From Eubacteriales Family XIII. Incertae Sedis bacterium (GTDB lineage: Bacteria > Bacillota > Clostridia > Peptostreptococcales > Anaerovoracaceae), in the NCBI GenBank assembly GCA_031276775.1, contig JAISML010000247.1, positions 1 through 7,698 of the forward strand: 7,698 bases of DNA, written 5' to 3'. Below the pieces are notes generated by a model. That model was not told where the DNA came from, searched no databases, and saw only the letters and a list, made by a program, of their open reading frames with translations. The translations under genes and the position numbers were made by a program. Position 1 is the first letter of the stretch. Every line of letters starts with the position of its first letter. Positions 4,893 to 7,698 of the stretch are shown one piece after another.

Positions 4893-7698
4893 CTACACGG
4901 CGGCGTTCTCGGAGATGATCGCCCGATATCCGGGCAGCTGCATCAGCGTCCGGAGCAGTTGCATGTACCGCACCTCCTCGTCCGCCAGGGTCGCGGCCGG
5001 ATCGTCTTCCTCTCCGACAAGGAACCTCGCTTTGGCGTTGGCCGCGGTCAACGCTCGCCTTCCCGCCGTTTTCGAATCGTCCAGGATCAAAGCCGAGGCG
5101 CGGATGGCGCTCTTGTACGCGTCCAACGCCACGATGATGGCGGCAAGTTTCTCGCGCTGTTCCACCGACAGAGCTTCCTCGAACATCGTCTGTCCTTCGG
5201 CCGACGGACTCTTTATGGACTTCATGACCTCCACGGCGTGTGGGAGAGACATCTGCAGACGGAGGATATCATACGCGCCGTCATAGATCTCATTCTCGGA
5301 AAAATTCACGATCATCGGATTTTCCAAGGCTGCGGTCACATCCTTCATACAGGAGGACTTGATCCGGTCATAGGCTGCGGGATCGGCGGCGGGTTCTCCG
5401 TCCTGGTGCCACATGTACGCGTTATACGCCATAACGCGCTCGAGATTCTCTTCGTCGGACAGTGTGGCGTCCAAGCGCAGAGCCAAATTGTCGTACCGAC
5501 CTTTGATTCCCGTCCAGAAAGCCATCGAGTCTTGAGTGGAAATGTTGCCTTCCCGCGTCATTCGCCGGACAAAATCATCGCGGAACTTGAGCTTGTCCTT
5601 GAGCATCTTGGGGTAGAGCTCGGCGACGGACTCGACCTCCCCGCGCGTCCGCTGCCTCAACGCGGGACGTTCCTTGACCTGCTCGGCATACACGTCGAGA
5701 CGCCTTTCCGTGATACGCTGGTTGACAAGCGCCTCTGCGTACGTCGTCTCCCACCTTTCCGTCAAGTCCCCGGCCTCGGCGATCTGCATTGCATGCCTCT
5801 CGGTGTAGAGCCGTCCCCTGTTGGCATCCAAGCTGCGCATCGCGAGCTTCGTCGCCTGCATTGCCTGAAAAGGCGCCATCACCTCGATGCGGGTTCTGAT
5901 CCGCACCCTCGTTTCCATCGGCATATTCCGGAAGTAGTCCGGATTCTCCGTCATCAGATTGTCAAAATAGACGATTCGATCTCTGTTCATCTTGTCCCTC
6001 GTCGCATTCGCGTTCATGGACTCCTCCGTCACTGAGACTGCATTGAGCTCGATGGCAAGGAAATCCTCCGTGCAACGATCGAGATATGCGCGGCGCCGGC
6101 TGATATCGCCGGATATATATTCTTCGAGGTCCGCCATGTCTTTTCGCTTGTTCTCCCTGTCCTGCTCCGTTGCGGGCTCACCGTTCCCATCGATGTCATA
6201 GCCGCGCGCGAAAGACTTGAGCATGCGCGAGTCCACTTTCAACGCCGCCAGATTCACGCCCGAATTGCGTATGTCGTTCTCAAAATTGTCCGTCCGTTGA
6301 TTGCGCAGGCTGATCTGGTCGGCGATATCGAGCACGTCGGGATCGCTGAACGGCGACTCATCTTTCACACTTTCCCAACGTTCCATGAGCTTCGCCCGCG
6401 CCGCCTCCGCCGCGTCACGATCCGCCAACCGCTCTTTCTGTTCCCTGCGCCGTTCCGTTACGATGCCGAAATCTTTCTCCAGGGCGATATCTATCCAAGA
6501 CGCTTTGCCCATTTCTCCTCCGCGCAACAGATGATCGAGCGCTACCTGCAACAGATTTAACCGATCCGTCATCTCCTGCGCCTCGGAGGACGCCGCCACC
6601 CGCTCCGCAAGATCGCTGTACATGCTGAACAGAATCTGGTTGCCCGCTGTCACGCTGTCACCCGCCATATTCTGGTAAGCCCTGGCCATTCGCGCTTTTC
6701 CCTGCAACGTCTTCTGCAGGCTCAGCCACTCCGCGAACACCTTGTCCACCGTCTCCCTGTGGGCGGCGTACCGCTCCGGGTTTCCGTCTATTATGCGGCG
6801 ATAAGATTCAAACTGTTCTTGGGCTGCGTAGTAGCTGAACGTGAAAGGCAGTTTCTCCAGCGCTTCTTTCTCGGAAGACGTCTCCATGTAAGTCCTGTCA
6901 TCCTCCAAAAGCGCCCCGAGTCTTGTCCTTAGCTCCGATCCGGAATAGAGCTCCAAGCGATCCAAGGCCGTTTTCCTGTGTTCGCGCGCGACGTTTTGGT
7001 AACGTTTGAGTTTATCGGCTTTGTCCGCTTTCGCCTGCGCGACGGCAGCCTCGGACAACGGTCCCCCGGTTTTGTAATCCACCCCGTCCGCCGCGAGCAC
7101 GGTCCGCAAGGTGCTTTCCAAAGAGGCCCGAAAAACCGCCATGGCTTCCGCACACACGCGCAGCTCCAAGGGGATATCCTCACCGGCGTTCTGCTTTGCG
7201 TTGAATTGATCAAGAGCTGCGTTGATCTTCCTGAGATGTTCCAACGCGCCCTTGACGTCGAACGGAAGTTCCCTGCCCGAGACGGGCGGCTGCGTAAACG
7301 TGTCCTCTTTCGGCACCTCGAAATAGAGCAGCGTCTCCATGGACACTTCCTCTTGCACATTGTCTTTCTTTTGTTTTTTGCGCGCCTCATAGTACTCTTT
7401 CACCTGCTTCGCCATGGGCAGGGTGTTCTCCGTCGCGCCGGATCCGTACGTTTTGCGCGCCTGCTTCGTCTGGTTTTCGCGGCGTTTGTCGTGCTTCCTG
7501 CGTTGGCGATCCGTCATGACGGCATGGGGATTCGGCGCGGGTTCGGAACCCTCGGCGCGCTCCGCGCGAACCTCCGCGGGTTCGCCTTCCCGAAGCGCCA
7601 GGCGCAACTCCTCCGCCTGGTGCTGGCGGACGTACGACTGTTCCCTTTCCGTCGCCGCCTGCACGCGCTCGGACGTGTATCCCTGTTCGTAGATCGGA
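4893..7698 (-). CDS. Large helix-rich soluble protein of unknown function, 5' end outside window
   Basis: I do not recognise this family. The frame is open from the right edge to a TAG stop at 4893-4895. The first possible start inside is GTG at 7664, giving 923 residues, but the frame stays open for 11 more codons to the edge and no convincing ribosome site precedes 7664, so the gene probably starts outside. Residue numbers here count from that GTG. Residues 1-48 are Glu/Arg/Ala-rich and end in a short Pro-rich stretch. Residues 50-104 are strongly basic (RQRRKHDKRR, ARKKQKK) and look disordered. From about 108 to the end the protein appears almost wholly alpha-helical, with many charged heptad-like stretches (for example 205-240, 400-430, 500-530, 640-700) and only three cysteines (171, 531, 772). 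No signal peptide, membrane segment or catalytic motif is visible. A D-x-D-x-N-G loop at 490-495 recalls an EF-hand but lacks the final Glu. Size, solubility and charge would suit a scaffold or a secreted cargo protein; that is a guess. It is separated from the downstream operon by its own gap and promoter. Confidence 0.85.
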   Translation of the reverse strand, partial: PIYEQGYTSERVQAATEREQSYVRQHQAEELRLALREGEPAEVRAERAEGSEPAPNPHAVMTDRQRRKHDKRRENQTKQARKTYGSGATENTLPMAKQVKEYYEARKKQKKDNVQEEVSMETLLYFEVPKEDTFTQPPVSGRELPFDVKGALEHLRKINAALDQFNAKQNAGEDIPLELRVCAEAMAVFRASLESTLRTVLAADGVDYKTGGPLSEAAVAQAKADKADKLKRYQNVAREHRKTALDRLELYSGSELRTRLGALLEDDRTYMETSSEKEALEKLPFTFSYYAAQEQFESYRRIIDGNPERYAAHRETVDKVFAEWLSLQKTLQGKARMARAYQNMAGDSVTAGNQILFSMYSDLAERVAASSEAQEMTDRLNLLQVALDHLLRGGEMGKASWIDIALEKDFGIVTERRREQKERLADRDAAEAARAKLMERWESVKDESPFSDPDVLDIADQISLRNQRTDNFENDIRNSGVNLAALKVDSRMLKSFARGYDIDGNGEPATEQDRENKRKDMADLEEYISGDISRRRAYLDRCTEDFLAIELNAVSVTEESMNANATRDKMNRDRIVYFDNLMTENPDYFRNMPMETRVRIRTRIEVMAPFQAMQATKLAMRSLDANRGRLYTERHAMQIAEAGDLTERWETTYAEALVNQRITERRLDVYAEQVKERPALRQRTRGEVESVAELYPKMLKDKLKFRDDFVRRMTREGNISTQDSMAFWTGIKGRYDNLALRLDATLSDEENLERVMAYNAYMWHQDGEPAADPAAYDRIKSSCMKDVTAALENPMIVNFSENEIYDGAYDILRLQMSLPHAVEVMKSIKSPSAEGQTMFEEALSVEQREKLAAIIVALDAYKSAIRASALILDDSKTAGRRALTAANAKARFLVGEEDDPAATLADEEVRYMQLLRTLMQLPGYRAIISENAAV

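Noticed and set aside
4881..4894. Inverted repeat AGACG-CGTC-CGTCT at the stop of the large gene
   Set aside because: Only five base pairs, overlapping the stop codon, with no T-tract after it on the minus strand, so not supported as a terminator.
4641..6035. Plus-strand open frame of 464 codons
   Set aside because: It is antisense to the large helical gene and runs through the promoter region; the composition looks like a shadow frame.
6160..6197. EF-hand-like calcium loop in the large protein (D490-x-D-x-N-G495)
   Set aside because: Position 12 of the loop is Gln rather than Glu, position 8 is Pro rather than a hydrophobic residue, and no flanking helix pair or second loop is clear.
1..7698. 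tRNA, rRNA, CRISPR array, insertion sequence or attachment site
   Set aside because: No cloverleaf-like segment, evenly spaced repeats, transposase motifs or terminal inverted repeats were seen on either strand.

Overview
The window carries four protein-coding genes, all on the minus strand, so the biology runs from right to left. A bacterial, probably Gram-positive and perhaps clostridial, origin is suggested by a near-consensus Shine-Dalgarno (AAAGGcGGTG), two TTG starts, a tightly packed operon and a HAMP-type membrane receptor. The coding DNA is clearly above 50% GC by eye, while the promoter region is AT-rich. This placement is an inference; nothing seen here fixes a species.

Region by region in transcription order. 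(1) 7698-4893: a very large (at least 934 codons), helix-rich, soluble protein of no family I can name. It is open at the right window edge. (2) 4892-4157: a gap of about 735 bp. It holds an AT-rich promoter candidate (-10 TATAAT), then a nested inverted-repeat structure that begins almost exactly where the transcript should start, and several further hairpins. The predicted untranslated leader is about 530 nt. (3) 4156-2363: a 597-residue protein from a TTG start. Its N-terminal module (around NRYYPGKLLTSADF...EQ...KRR...GVLCGL) and C-terminal Ig-like domain resemble uncharacterised proteins that I recall near phage-tail-like contractile injection system (CIS) clusters. (4) 2370-1474: a 298-residue unknown protein with one C-terminal membrane helix, overlapping the previous gene by 8 bp. 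(5) 1457-1 and beyond: a polytopic membrane receptor with a large outside domain, four membrane helices and a HAMP domain. It is cut by the left edge before its output domain, and its start lies 16 nt after the previous stop.

Genes 3, 4 and 5 of this list form one translationally coupled operon: a surface or particle-type protein, a membrane-anchored protein and a transmembrane signal transducer. The most interesting reading is that an outside event is sensed by a HAMP receptor encoded together with a possible CIS-associated structural or adhesion protein. No CIS core gene (sheath, tube, baseplate, ATPase) lies inside the window, so the CIS link rests on remembered family resemblance and must be tested in the flanking DNA.
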